Notes: generated by a model not told the origin, from the letters alone. A stretch of DNA of 45,903 nucleotides from Terramyces sp. JEL0728 (GCA_027603945.1 JADIIU010000104.1:1-45903); one strand, 5' to 3'. Positions 1 to 11,368 are shown, numbered from the stretch's first letter. Translations and numbers: made by a program.

Positions 1-273
1 AAGTTTCTTTTGATTGAAGTCCATGAAAAGTTTTTTTGAAACCTTTTTTAATCCCATAAATATCACGTGAATTATGTGGCAAATTACGTGAGAATTTGGA
101 GTTTAAATTAGCGATGGAGATCTCATATGTTAATTTTAATAGGATTTGCTTAGAGTTTTAAAAATCAGAGAAAGGAACAAACTAGGAATTATTAAGATAA
201 ATCCTAAAATGTTCCTTTTTCCAATTTTTAGAATAGTAGAGAGTTACTAAGGAATAAAGGATGTGAGACCCCC

Positions 274-363
274 GAATTTAGGGGAGATTCCTATGAGATA
301 ATGTGTGCTAATGCTTCCAAGTGAAATGCCGCGAAATTAGGGAGAGTTCTATGAGATTATGTG
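274..363. repeat. Imperfect direct repeat, about 31 nt
   Basis: Positions 274-305 and 333-363 are similar: both read roughly GAAWTTAGGG, then GAG, then CTATGAGATWATGTG. The copies differ by a few substitutions and one small length change. They lie in non-coding DNA about 530-620 nt upstream of the OPT start codon. Their role is unknown. Confidence 0.55.
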
Positions 364-621
364 GGCGGGGTTCTAAATGTAATACGAGTTTTCTGTTAGG
401 AAGTTACTAGTGATGACTCTGCAATAAGTGGGAAGTTACACCATCATAATTCATAGCAATTCAAATTGGATAGCATAGATGTTGTACTAATACCAAGTAT
501 GCAGGGGATTGCACAAACTTGAATCCGCAAAATACCATATGTTGAAACGAGTTTGCTTTCGTTAACCCTTGTTACGCAAAACACAATAAATGGCCCGTTC
601 AAAAGGTTCATTTGATAAAGA

Positions 622-664
622 GTAAGGTCCCACAACTTTTGTAAGGTCCCACAACTTTTGTAAG
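622..664. repeat. 19-nt tandem duplication
   Basis: The unit GTAAGGTCCCACAACTTTT is present twice without change (622-640, 641-659) and followed by a partial third copy, GTAAG. It lies in non-coding DNA upstream of the OPT gene. Confidence 0.85.
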
Positions 665-891
665 CGCATGGTCTTGCAGTTGGCATCAATTTCCAAGGAA
701 ATTTCACTTCTTTTGGTTTGTATGATAATAAACGGTGAAATAAATATGCTCAAACAATTTCCAGTCTAATCCGTCCGCTTAAACCCCACTCTGACTGTTC
801 TTTAATGTTTATCCTGAACAATTCCCAGTACCCATTCGTTTGTACAACAGGACCGCGATTAGTATAAAAGGCAAACGAGGTAACAGTCGGT

Positions 892-3275
892 ATGGAAGAA
901 ACGGAAATAGACAAACAGATTCAAGATGACATTACGGAATTATCCGAGAAAGACCCAGAAAAACAACTTGGGGATCTGGCACTGGATTTCACTGGCGGTT
1001 TAATTGCAACTGACGATGATGTGAACACACCAGCATTTACTATCCGCGCGGTATTAATCGCAACTGTTTTTTCAATTCCGCTGACATTTATTAATACTGT
1101 AGCGTCATTCAGAAACAACGCCTTTGGGATTCCTTCAACCATTGCAAATATCCTTGCGTATCCAATTGGTATCTTTTTTGCAGCCACCTTACCCAATGTA
1201 TCGCTTTTTGGTATGCAGTTGAACCCAGGTCCCTTTTCAGTCAAGGAGCACGTTTTGATCAATACTATTGTTTCTGCTTCTGCTGCTTCTCCATATGGTA
1301 TTGATAATGTAGTTGGACAGTACTTGTTTTTCAATGATCGTGATGTAAACTTTTGGAACTCGTTTGTGTTTGTTGCCTTGACTCAATTCTTGGGCTACGG
1401 CCTTGCTGGTCTTGGGCGAAGGTTCTTTGTTAAACCTACCGCAATGTTATGGCCAAGTGTTCTTGGACAGGTTGGATTTTTCAATTCTTTTCATGGTGCA
1501 AAGTCCCTGGATAGTCCGGACAGCAAGTATTATAATAGCATGTCTAGGTAGCTTTTTTTAATGTAGATATACTGCTTTCTGGCTTGCGTTTAGCTTCATG
1601 TTCATTTACCAGTGGATCCCATCGTACTTTGCTACCACGCTTACTTCAGTGTCACTCTTGTGCTTCTTGTCGAAAAACAGAGTTGTTCGGTTCTTGGGAT
1701 CTTCATATGTAGATACAGGTCCAGGTATCTTGTCTTTTTCATTTGATTGGACCTATATTGGCGGAGCGTATTCCCCAATGTATGTCAACTGGAACTCTAT
1801 GTTTGGAAATGTGCTGGGAATGTGGGTTATTGCCCCACTGGCATATTATATGGGTGCATTTGGTACTCCTACGTTGCAACCAGAAATGAATTACGGCGGT
1901 GGGTATATTAATTCTTTTACTGACTGGAAAAACTCGACTATTTCTTACGATCCGCTTCCGCCTTATTCTTCAAACAGTTTGTACGATGTTAACGGATATC
2001 AATTATCTTTAGATTCCGGCGGTGGTTGGCCATCATTGTTGGATGAAAATAACAATTTGAATCAAACCGCGTTTGATATTGCTGGAGACAAGATCTATTT
2101 ATCGACTGGATTCGCCTTTTCGTATCTTGCTAGTTTCTTGGAATTTGGCGCAATGTTTTCCCAAACCTTCTTGTTTTACGGCAAGGATATTTACCGTCAA
2201 ATGAAAGAAGCTGCCAATCAGACTGAAAATGATTTGGATTCAAAAGACCCGCATTACAAAATCATGAAGAACTACAAGGATGTAGGTGAACCTTACTACT
2301 TGGTTTACTTTGCCGTGTTGACTATTGCAACAATTCTCTTCCTTCAATGGTCAGTGTTTACTTTGCCTTGGTACGGATCTATTCTTGCTATTCTCATTTC
2401 TATTCTCGGTGCTATTCCTACTGGGGCTTTGGCAGGTATCACTGGCAATACCCCAGGTTTGAATATTATTTCCGAAATGATTGGCGGGTTCATGTTTACT
2501 GGCAAGCCGGTTTATGTAATGACATTCAAGTCACTTGGAACAAACGTGGTTGGTCAAACAATCACTTTACTTGGAGACTTGAAACTAGGACATTACATGT
2601 ATTTTTTGTTTAATTCAGGCATATTTCTCCTATTGCTATGATTGCGTCGCAGTTTATCGGCACTCTGTATGGTGCAATTATCAATACCAGCGCATCTTTC
2701 TATGCGATGAATAATATAGTAAATATTACAGATCCACAGACCCAGTATGGAGCTCAAGGGTACTTGGTATTTGCTTCTGCTGGTGGTATTTGGGGAGCGC
2801 TAGGTATATTTTGCTAATCCAAGGTCCAGCTCGAGCTTGGGGTGCTTCATCGCCGTACTTTGTACTAAACTATGGATACTTGATTGGATTCTTACTTCCA
2901 TTCATTCCATTCTTGATGAACAAGGTATACCCTGCCAAATTTTGGAATTATGTAAACTTTTACATTATTTGTGATGCAATGGGTCCTTATACTGGCACTA
3001 TCAACAGTGGCTACATCAACGTCATAATCGTATCCATTTTCGTGCAGTTTTATCTTTACCGATACAAAAGAGATTTTTGGGACAAGTATGTCTATTCAAT
3101 TCAAATCGCATTTGACACTGCAGCTCCGCTTGTGACTACCATTGGTGTATTACTCCAGACATATGTCATTACTGATTCTGGAAGCTCTCAGCAAGGGCTG
3201 TTTACTCCATCTACAGGAGTCTACGATTACTACTGCTATGGGCAAACGTGGGATGGAAGTGCATCCTCATTTTAG
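892..3275 (+). CDS. Oligopeptide transporter, OPT family
   Basis: Multi-pass membrane protein that should import small peptides (or glutathione-like substrates) with protons. Four exons are joined across introns 1548-1566 (19 nt), 2599-2618 (20 nt) and 2804-2823 (20 nt). Removing them gives one frame carrying OPT landmarks: FHGAKSLDSPD, the AFWLAFSFMFIYQWIPSY membrane segment, a long loop after YMNWNSMFGN-type sequence, GNTPGLNIISEMIGGFM, and DLKLGHYM in the second half. The predicted protein is about 775 residues, normal for the family. The start at 892 is the first ATG of the frame. The 3' end is less certain: the frame stops at 3275, but another plus-strand frame (about 3306-3378) encodes a plausible extra hydrophobic stretch and would need an untypical intron of about 47 nt. 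Confidence 0.88.
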
Positions 3276-3339
3276 AATAAATTTGTTTTTAAATTGGAAT
3301 TGCAGCTACTATTGGTTTGGGACTCTATTATAACACAAT

Positions 3340-4103
3340 TTATTTCTTGTACTGGACCACATCCAATTCTATCTCGTGAATGTTGCTGAATGAATCCAGC
3401 TTTATATAGACTACAAGATGGCTTCCCACTGCGCATTTGTCTATTGGAGAAACTTTAACTATCCCGTCTTTGAACGACAGCATCATATATACACATTCTA
3501 CATTAATATCATAGTACCTTGTCCCATACTAACACCCAGTATCAGGACTCTCATCGATAAAAAGTACTTTACTGGGTCCGGTAATCCAGAGTACATTTCT
3601 TTGGCTTCTTTTTCAATAGAAGAATACGGGATGCAAAAGTTTTCCATTCCGATATGATTCATTAGCAACAAGAGTGTCAGTATTACCATTGAAGTTTGCG
3701 GGACATATGAGGCAAGTATCAGAATCAGTCCAACTGTAACAAATCCAAGTATAAATGAATACTGCTGACAGAATAAGCAAAAGAGGTATAACAAGACAGT
3801 AACAAGTGACAAATTAGCTTTGCCGTTGCAAGTGTGAGTTGGATTTATCCTGTCCCAGTAAATCAAGCTGATTTCATCCTGATCATCCAACTCAAGGTAC
3901 AAAACTGAATGTTTGGACGATTTACGCTCAGTAAGAATAGATGAAATTCTGTTGTTGAATTTCTGGAATTCGTATTTCCACTTGAAGCCGTAGCGATCAA
4001 AGCAAAATGCAAAGTGTGGGGTGATTGTTTTGATTTGCAGGGTATTCTCTAGTACTTTTGTGTCGATATCTTGTCTAACTGTAGTTACAAGTGACTCTAG
4101 CAT
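3340..4103 (-). CDS. Predicted membrane protein, family not recognised
   Basis: Two exons are joined across a 20-nt intron at 3498-3517 (GTACTATGATATTAATGTAG in gene orientation), giving 247 residues. The N-terminal 110 residues are soluble and mixed-charge. Two adjacent hydrophobic segments follow (around LSLVTVLLYLFCLFCQQYSF and GFVTVGLILILASYV), then a soluble C-terminal domain of about 100 residues. I do not recognise the family. The topology (two close membrane spans between soluble domains) resembles PIG-H-like proteins, but the diagnostic motif is not visible. The 3' end converges on the OPT gene, with the stop codons about 65 nt apart, or overlapping if OPT extends. Confidence 0.6.
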
Positions 4104-5092
4104 TGTTGTTTGGGAAAAAGATTGGCCGCAGGTGGCTGACTGAGAAAGTAGGCCGATGCAATATTCAGAAGCCGACAGCTTAATGCCTGTGGATTTCTGA
4201 TCAGAGCAGTGCCTAATGGGTTGAACTCGAGGAGTGTCAGATTGTCAATTTGCGAGTTTGAATAGATTTTTCAAATTGGAAGGTGCATTTTTAAAAGTAA
4301 TGTTGATCTTATTAGGGTTTGATCTTTATCCAAGCTACAATGGAATGGGTGGCCTTGGATTGCGTGTGGTGAGAGCCTTATTGATAGATGTTGGATAATT
4401 AAGTAGCAAGTGCAAATATTATGAATGAAACCCCAAGAACTCTATCGGGTGCCGAATAAATGACAACAGCTGTTTTTGGATAAGCTCCCAGCAATCCAAC
4501 CAAAAATTGTTGATTGAAACCTTCAAAATGCTGATTAGAAACCTTGCAAGCTACCTCGTACTCTGCAGTTAACCACAGTTTGTCCGCAATAAAGCTTTCA
4601 GGGTATTCCTCATTTCCTTTCAATTAACCCTGTGACCATCCATATGTTGAAGGAAAGACGAATTAGGACAAGCCAACCACATCAAAATTTTCAAATTCAC
4701 GATTTACAATGAAAAATACGGATCAGAACCAACGAAAATAACTCTAGATTCACGCTTGTCCACTTCTTTCTTAATACACAACGCCTCGTCCATATCTTTT
4801 TTTCCTCATGCTGCTTGGTTTATGAAAATGGAAACGTGCACCCAAATTCGGGTTCGTTATTATCTCTGTCGCACAGATAAATTCGAATATTCAAAGACAG
4901 CAAACTTCAAGCTAGACAAAGGAATTCTATAGGCTGACTCTTCTTTTACTTTTTCTCACGTCGGTGCAGCGATTCAAGTACAAGGACATTTCCAAATTTT
5001 GAGAGAAATAAAGTGTTTCCTAATCGAGGATTACCCAGTCAAAGTTCCCGAACGCTGGCTCTATTTATACAAGAAAAATCAAAAAAAAAGAA
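4104..5092. other. Intergenic region with one doubtful small frame
   Basis: Nearly 1 kb without a recognisable gene. A minus-strand frame at 4399-4623 would encode 74 residues ending in a hydrophobic stretch (GVSFIIFALAT). It matches nothing I know and may be chance. The right part, roughly 4650-5092, must contain the promoter of the SLC35F-like gene. No RNA gene is evident. Confidence 0.4.
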
Positions 5093-6071
5093 ATGAATCC
5101 AAAGATCATAGACGGTATCAAAGCAGTTGTCTACGGCCAAGTCCTCTCAATCATCCTTTCATCTACGTTTATTTTCACTGAAATGGTAAACCAGGGTGAC
5201 ATTTATCCGTACATTTTCCCTAATGAATTAATGTATCACTTGCTGTTCCTCATCTGTTTGTTTAAAACCGGGTATATCCTCAATCTGTACAAGACTAAAG
5301 GAAATGCAAGAGTTTACCTTTGGGTTATTTCTATGGGTTGTGTTGATGTATTGGCAAACATGGCCATGCAAAAATCCTTCCAGTACACTTCTGCCATCTC
5401 TGCTGTGTTGATTTCATCCACCTCTGCTATTCTCGCTGTGCCTATGTCTTATTTTTTGTTGAAATCCAGATACAAACAGATGGCACGGATTGGGTGTAAT
5501 TGTGGTACTGATTGGCTTAATCTTTATTAATTGGTCAAAGTACAATCAGAATGCTGGTGAAAGTTATGACTTTGAAGTAACTGGATCCATCCTTGCTACC
5601 TTGGCTTCCCTTGGTTTCGCAGCTTCATCTGTTATTCAAGTTAAAGTCATTGAAGATATCGATGAAGGATATCCATGGGGTGCTCTTTCCGGGTTCGGTG
5701 TTGTTTCTTCATTTGTTGCATTAATCATTGCCAACCTCACTCCTTTGCACGCCGAAGATAGAGATTTGTTGATCCAATCCGACTCACCATACGCATACTA
5801 TATCATTGGATACATTGTCGCGTTAGCTCTGTTCTATGTCTTGTCACCATTGTACTTGCAAAAATGGTCTGCTGTCAATTTCCAAATGTCCATCTTGACC
5901 TCCGATGTTGGTATTTATATCTTCAATGTGTTCTACCTGCAAGCTAGTCTTACTGCTCTTTATACTACTGGTTTCTTTGTTGTGTTGATTGGTATGGCTG
6001 TTTTCAATATGGCACCTGTCCTTGCTGGAGAAACTGAAGATCATATTCCTGCTGTGTCTATGAAAGGCTAA
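5093..6071 (+). CDS. SLC35F-type (DMT/EamA) membrane transporter, apparent +1 frameshift
   Basis: Member of the solute carrier 35 F1/F2/F6 (DUF914) branch of the drug/metabolite transporter superfamily, with about ten membrane spans. Landmarks are the N-terminal GQVLSIILSSTF, MAMQKSFQYTSAISAVLISS, the SRYK turn, and a C-terminal LSPLYLQKWSAVNFQMSILTSD with a final QASLTALYTTGFFVVLIG span. The frame from 5093 runs to KSRYKQMARIG and then must move by one base to continue as VIVVLIGLIFINW. The change lies at the GGG run around 5492-5494. No GT...AG segment of suitable length is present, so this is a one-base insertion (assembly error, real mutation or programmed shift), not an intron. Without one G the protein has 325 residues, a normal length. 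An AATAAA hexamer overlaps the stop codon (6070-6075). Confidence 0.82.
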
Positions 6072-6297
6072 TAAACCAGACTTTTTCATTCTACTACTTT
6101 ATAATTATAGGTGATTATTTCAGGACTTTTGGAAGGCAAATTTACTTGACTACCAACTCGTTTTAATTACTAGACATAGATTACCCATTGAAATAACAAC
6201 AATCGGTAATGCGAAACCAATAATATAAATTAATCGAATGTCTATATATAGGTACAGAATTATTAAAGTGTATCACAAGCATTTTTAACTTGAAAAA

Positions 6298-7300
6298 ATG
6301 GCTGACAGAGATCTCGATGAAATTGAAGAAACAGAGCAAGACGTACTCTTGCCACCACCAGTAACAACCAAAGCATCAGTCTACCAAAAAGTAGAATCGC
6401 ACAAGAAATCACTATTCGCAGCACTACTTGTCCTCATTCTATATTTCACCTCTTACTATATTTTTATTCCTCGGCTAGTGCAAGAAAAGATTGACGGCCA
6501 AGGTTCAATTCTACAACACTTGCACATAAACTCATTCAGCGATATTGACTTGTCACTAAAAATTCCTGTTGATCAATCACCAATTTCAGCTCAAATAGAC
6601 TTGGGTAATTTAAACTTGTATTTGAATGAATCGCAGTTCGGGAACATCAAGTTTCCATTGATTTACAGTTTTGCTAACAGTCCTGTTGTTTGGATTAACA
6701 GTACTGTTGACCTTGATCCTAATTTGGCTGTTATTCAGTATTACTTGGGCAAGATCGTCAAGCATGGAGTGCAGGGAAAGATGGTTGTTAAAGCTACTCC
6801 GAGTGTGCATATTCCTATTCTATTTGGTACATGGAAAGCCAAATTGCATAAAGAATATCCAATGGTGCAGGATTTTGACCCAAAGCAATTCAATGCTAGT
6901 TACAGTGAAGTGGATATCAAGACTGTAAAAAAAAAGGGCTTTGATCAGTACTTTGTGTCTTTAAATGCAAATTTTATCAATCCATATCCTGTATACAGTA
7001 AACTAGACAATAAAGTATTTTTTGGTGTTTACTACCAAGGTAAATTAAATTAACATAGGCAACAAGATTTTAGATATTACAGTTGATTTACGATTGCGAG
7101 AACAGCAAAACAAGAAGCGAATCAGTATTGTTAGTGCTGCAGAGTATAGCTTTGAGTTGATGGAAATGGTTGGTAAAATTGCAGAGAATGATGATGTGTA
7201 TTTGACTGTAAAGGATTTCCAGATTGAAGGGATTGGTGAATATCAAGACATTATTGATGGTTTGTACTATGAATTCCTTGTCCCAAAGATTAAAGTTTGA
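6298..7300 (+). CDS. Single-TM protein with LEA2/DUF3712-like lumenal domain
   Basis: Two exons are joined across a 19-nt intron, 7040-7058 (GTAAATTAAATTAACATAG), giving 327 residues. A short acidic cytosolic tail (DLDEIEETEQD) precedes one membrane span (LFAALLVLILYFTSYYIFIP, about residues 40-58). A large beta-rich domain follows, with the pattern LYLNESQFGNIKFPL and LNANFINPYPVYSKLDNKVFF typical of fungal DUF3712/LEA-14-like vacuolar or ER membrane proteins. The assignment is by pattern only; the function of such proteins is poorly known, and lipid or vacuole-membrane roles have been suggested. AATAAA overlaps the TGA stop (7300-7305). A second protein of the same architecture is encoded at 11940-12779. 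Confidence 0.72.
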
Positions 7301-7322
7301 ATAAACCCCAGTAACTGATTGT

Positions 7323-7671
7323 TTATTTAAACACGTCTGAAATAGCTTCTTTGGTGAACAGCTGATCAACGGTTTGAATCAAGTCATTCCGCTCCTTGTT
7401 CAAATACTCGAAATATTCACCTACATGAAAACAAAGTACCAAGATGCGTGTCCATTTCGAGTACTTGCTTATACTCTTTAATCAGCATTTTCATTTCATT
7501 GACTTTTGCCTTGATTTTCTCAAACTTTGTTTCCAGATTCACTTGTTCATTTTTTGTGCTGTATACTGGGATAGAGTTCATCTTGGTAATCAGCGTATTG
7601 TACTTTGATTCTAGGTCAATGTTGAGTGTTTGGATGTTAAAGTCACTGTTTATTAGTGTTGCTTCGTTCAT
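7323..7671 (-). CDS. Small coiled-coil protein
   Basis: Two exons are joined across a 19-nt intron, 7421-7439 (GTACTTTGTTTTCATGTAG), giving 109 residues. Most of the chain is predicted helix with heptad spacing (IDLESKYNTLITKMNS, VNLETKFEKIKAKVNEMK, MLIKEYKQVLEM). The C-terminus (DLIQTVDQLFTKEAISDVF) has a weak resemblance to the end of VPS37-type Mod(r) domains (ESCRT-I), but the protein is shorter, so this is only a suggestion. An AATAAA hexamer spans the stop codon (minus strand, 7322-7327). The gene lies convergently with the DUF3712-like gene, with 22 nt between stop codons. Confidence 0.65.
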
Positions 7672-7815
7672 TAGAGTTTGGATTTTGGTTGGTATTTATA
7701 CGAAAGCAAGGTTGTTAAGGTTTGAATACTGTCTTTTAACCTTAATCGTAACTTTGCCCCTGTTTCAAGTATATCTACCTGCCAGAACAGGACATGAATC
7801 AATTGCAAGAATGAA

Positions 7816-8726
7816 TTACTTTTTTATTGTATAAAGTTCGGTAGTAACACTACTTATCCCTTTCGTTGGCAGATTATTAGTCTTGTCTCTAATATACTTG
7901 ATCATCTTGAACATGAGTGTAATGAAAAACAAGTGGGCCATCCCCAGTATCCTATTTCAAAAAATACTTACCCGCCAATGACAGATATCCCGGCTCCAAG
8001 CTGGCCGCCAATGTACCATGCAAGCAACCATAAAATCACGCCAGTCCAGTCAGACGTAAAGCTACACAGCACAAGTATGTTCATTTCTCTGACATGCTTT
8101 GAATCAATTTTATAATTCAAGTCCCCAATGATCAGCGCAATCTTGGTTTGTGCCATATTTTTAACAGTCATTGTGATATAGTAAGCGTGAAATGTCTCGT
8201 AAATCATGCATGAAGCTGTAAAGATCTCAAATCCATATGTGAACCATGTTTTGAAAATACTTGGCCAAGCGATTCCCAAGTAAACTACTCCAATATATAG
8301 CCCGCCCATAGTAACGAAATGATACACGATGAAGCAAATCTGTAGCATTCGTATCCTGTGCCGTGTTATATGCGTACTCTTTGCAATAAATAGCTTGAGT
8401 ATTTCCATCTGTCCGAGAACCGCCAGTAGCAAACATACCGACCCAACTATATTGTACAGCCAGTGGAAAACAGGCGTGCAGATGTTGGAATACCGAAGTA
8501 TCTGCGTAGTCTGCCATATTAGTGAGCATATCCACAATCCAAATACGAAATTATACACTTTGCCTTTCTGCAAGAATCCAGTTAATAACTTGCACATCAT
8601 TAGTAGCGATAGGATGAGATATATTAGTGCAAAGACACAACCAATTTTGCTGGTTGTTAGTGTCAGGTCTAGTCCTGGCTCTGGTCCTCCGCTCATTCCA
8701 TATCCTATATCAAATGCTGATGTCAT
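7816..8726 (-). CDS. Seven-transmembrane protein, unknown family
   Basis: Two exons are joined across a 20-nt intron, 7952-7971 (GTAAGTATTTTTTGAAATAG, the only intron in the window with a full GTAAGT donor). The product has 296 residues and seven hydrophobic segments: FALIYLILSLLMM, FVFGLWICSLIW, WLYNIVGSVCLLLAVLG, CFIVYHFVTMGGLYIGVVYLG, YGFEIFTASCMIYETF, CSFTSDWTGVILWLLAWYIG and GMAHLFFITLMF. The short N-terminus (about 25 residues) and spacing resemble a GPCR-type topology. I do not recognise a sequence family, so receptor function is only an inference. Confidence 0.72.
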
Positions 8727-8848
8727 TGTAAGAATTACAATATCATGCTTTGGAATAGACTATAATTAGAAATAATTGTCTCTGATGGACATTTGGAGTT
8801 CTTAAAGACCACAAAAGTAATGCCACAAGTTACAATGCGCTTTATTAA

Positions 8849-9408
8849 TTAAACCCGGTGTGAAACCAACAACAGCCTAGATAAATCCGGCACTTCCTCG
8901 GTATCCCTATCCAATATAAACCCCCTCGGTACTTTGACTCTGCTAGACCACAAGCACCCGCGATCCAGTGTATGTTTGATAAAATTAGACTTATTATCCG
9001 CCCCGTGCTCCCAAAGAATACTCTTGATCCTAGTGGTAACAAAATCATCTCGATCACATTCCTCGCATACATGTAAATTCACAAATTGAAAGTTTGTTGA
9101 AAAGATTGTGTCTGACGCACGTTTTGTCAGCATATCCAAAAACATGTTGCGTTGTTTTAGCCGGTGCTGTTTAATAAAAAACCCTTTCCAATTGATATCG
9201 ACACTGATGTTAATTTTGCCTACCTCATGTCTTGGATAAGCGGCAGGTAATCGTTCTCCAAACAGTGTTTTTTCCATAATTTCCTGTCGTTTGAAATTTC
9301 ATTAAATGTTTTTGACAGAGTGGATATCAACAGTAGTGTTTGTGCGTCTAGATAAGAAGCGATTTGTATCCACAGTTCTGTTGGGAGTTTCATTTCTAAA
9401 CTATTCAT
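8849..9408 (-). CDS. F-box protein
   Basis: Two exons are joined across a 20-nt intron, 9204-9223 (GTAGGCAAAATTAACATCAG). The 179-residue product starts with a clear F-box: KLPTELWIQIASYLDAQTLL followed by ISTLSKTFNEISNDRKLWKK. F-box proteins link substrates to SCF ubiquitin ligases through Skp1. The C-terminal part (about residues 60-179) has no recognised repeat. The start is set at the ATG just before the F-box; the frame stays open upstream to 9489 with another ATG, so a longer N-terminus is possible. A gene on the other strand starts about 140 nt away, so the two share a divergent promoter. Confidence 0.75.
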
Positions 9409-9544
9409 GGAGAAACCATTGTTTATCGCGCCATATAATGAGACCGACCAATAACGCGGATTTAGTTTATATTTGCGCAGCAGCCTCACATACTCGGTAA
9501 TCGAAGCGAAATACTTTATTTTAAAACTCTGCTCTTCCTTTAAA

Positions 9545-10024
9545 ATGGTTCTGGAAACTCTTTGTGAAAAACAGCGACCGTAATGCTATATTGACATTTC
9601 CTTATGGAGATAACACTGGCCATAGTCCTCACGCCAACTCTAGTCAGGTTCGACCGATGGGGACAACATTCCTGAAAGCAATTGCAATTTGCTTGTTGTC
9701 AGAACGATTCTCTTTGGCGGAAGCAATTGGAAAAGTGTCACTGCAAGAGTCCTCTCTAGTAAAGGAAACAAGGAAAAATATTTTGATACACCAGATAACC
9801 CAAAGAGACAATCTGCAGAAAAGGTGGAATCTCAAAAGAAAATACCATCGTTTGTGCCGGGTTATGCTAATGGACAGCCAATCTATACAAACATACGCAT
9901 AATTCCGCAAGAAGCCATTGCTAGGATTGAAGATGAAATTGCTCTTCAAGAAAGCAGGAATGTGCACCGCGTACTAGTAAAGTACCTTTATTTGAATAAA
10001 ACTGCAGATTTTTCGCTTGTATAG
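9545..10024 (+). CDS. Protein of unknown function, 5' exon structure unresolved
   Basis: A convincing coding frame ends at 10024 (open from about 9689). It contains KGNKEKYFDTPDNPKRQ, IPSFVPGYANGQPIYTN and a helical tail, IPQEAIARIEDEIALQES. The 5' part is unclear. An ATG at 9545 is in the same frame but meets stops after 12 codons. A second frame from an ATG at 9657 (MGTTFLKAIAICLLSERF) could join through a GT...AG segment of about 23 nt ending near 9776. None of the junctions has the usual TAAY branch motif. I do not recognise the family. Basic and hydroxylated residues before KGNKEKY could be a mitochondrial presequence (inference). Confidence 0.4.
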
Positions 10025-10113
10025 CCACCAAATCATTAATTCATCTCACATATCGCAGTATGACAAATATCAGAACATCAAGTATTTTCAAATAAACACC
10101 AGATGCATAAACA

Positions 10114-11281
10114 ATGTCACTCTCCATGTCTGAAAAAACAGAAGGAAAGGAAATATTCCAAGACGACGAGTTTTTATTCGGTGTAGAACCCTGGGATCCA
10201 AAACAGAATGAATTTATACTCAATAGTAACGAACCAGCCCACCAACACGCGGTTTTTCAAAAATCAGGAATATACAAGAGAAAATGGAAAGATGAAAAGA
10301 AATTGAAAAAGAAGGATTTGTTTGACCAATCTGTCTTGTGTAGAGTAGCTAGAAGGATGGATAAGGAATCGGAATGCGATACAGTTTATATGCACTCAAA
10401 GAAAATTATACAGGTAGAGTACGATATTGATCCGAATTTGTTTGATATCGAGCAAGACAAAGAGGAGGATGATTTGGATTTGGAATCCGTAAAGCCAATG
10501 GCGCTGCAACAATCAATTACGATGCGACACGCCGACATTGAGGAGTTTTACAGGCCATTGATAGAGAGAAAAAAAGTATCGTATCCAGATCAGTACCAAC
10601 CTGCGATCCCATTCCAGCCCAAAATAAAAGAACCAATAGTGCCAAACCCAAAGGATCAGGACTACCATCCAAATCTACTAAAAAGACTCAATAATACATC
10701 AAAAAATGTTGTATTTTGTTCACCAGTATCCACCGGTATAGCAGAATGGAGGAAACAACGAGTAATGGCAACCATTACGATGAAACAACTACAAAAGATA
10801 TTTCCATCTGCTTACTTTCTCAAACAGCAAAAAAAGAATGAAGAACAAAGCCCAATAGAAGAATTAAGAGCGAAAACACCGTATTTAAACAAGCACTGTC
10901 TTACCATTAACTTGGAGGACGGCGAACAGAAATTAACAGCGAAAGGATCTGGCCACTGCTTCCCGTTCGAATCAACAAGTGAAAAAATCGACGATTGCTA
11001 CATAGCCAAACACAGAGTACACTCGACTAACTCAGATTGTAAAAAAGACTAAATCTCTTCCGCAGCTAAAGTCACAGTCGTCGCTGGTAAACCATCCGTA
11101 TTATTTGAATCCAAATCAGTTGTGCATCAGGTTCAACAATCCTGAAAAAAAGGAACAAAAGTTGTCCAAGGTACTGCAAAAAAAGAGTAATTTGGCTGCT
11201 GCACAGAAAGGCGCATTACCCCCAATTACTCTGCTTTCATTATCGTCATCTATAAAAGCGCTCTCACTTCAATTCGAATAA
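10114..11281 (+). CDS. Charged, probably nuclear protein of unknown family
   Basis: Two exons are joined across a 19-nt intron, 11017-11035 (GTACACTCGACTAACTCAG); splicing is phase 0 and yields 382 residues. The protein is rich in charged residues (WKDEKKLKKKDLFDQ, DIEQDKEEDDLDLES) with conserved-looking aromatic blocks: FGVEPWDPKQNEFIL, VYMHSKKIIQVEYDIDPNLF, HADIEEFYRPLIERKKVSYP, and in exon 2 HPYYLNPNQLCIRFNNP. There is no signal peptide or membrane span. I considered a relation to TFIID/TAF-type scaffolds because of the RP motif after a histidine-rich block, but cannot support it. An AATAAA hexamer overlaps the stop codon (11277-11282). Confidence 0.68.
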
Positions 11282-11368
11282 ACCCTTTATGTACTGCATT
11301 CTTTCTTTGGGGATTGCCAAGTTGGAATCCAAACTATTAATGATTCTTTTTCCAATTATTTTTGCAAA

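Larger units (their letters stand above)
1..891. other. Gene-poor 5' end of window
   Basis: No gene is recognised here. Two partly overlapping minus-strand frames between about 444 and 753 have no family resemblance and cross a short tandem duplication, so they are not called. The stretch holds an imperfect direct repeat and a 19-nt tandem repeat (listed separately). The last part before 892 presumably carries the promoter of the OPT transporter gene. Confidence 0.5.

Noticed and set aside
921..1334. Long minus-strand open frame of 137 codons
   Set aside because: It lies entirely antisense to exon 1 of the OPT transporter, whose frame has clear family motifs.
5461..5500. A tiny intron as the explanation of the SLC35F frameshift
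   Set aside because: No GT...AG segment with length 1 modulo 3 fits without deleting conserved residues; a single extra G explains the data better.
10114..11281. TAF1 or another TFIID subunit
   Set aside because: Only a weak likeness around a histidine-rich RP block; expected conserved TAF1 regions are missing and the protein is far too short.
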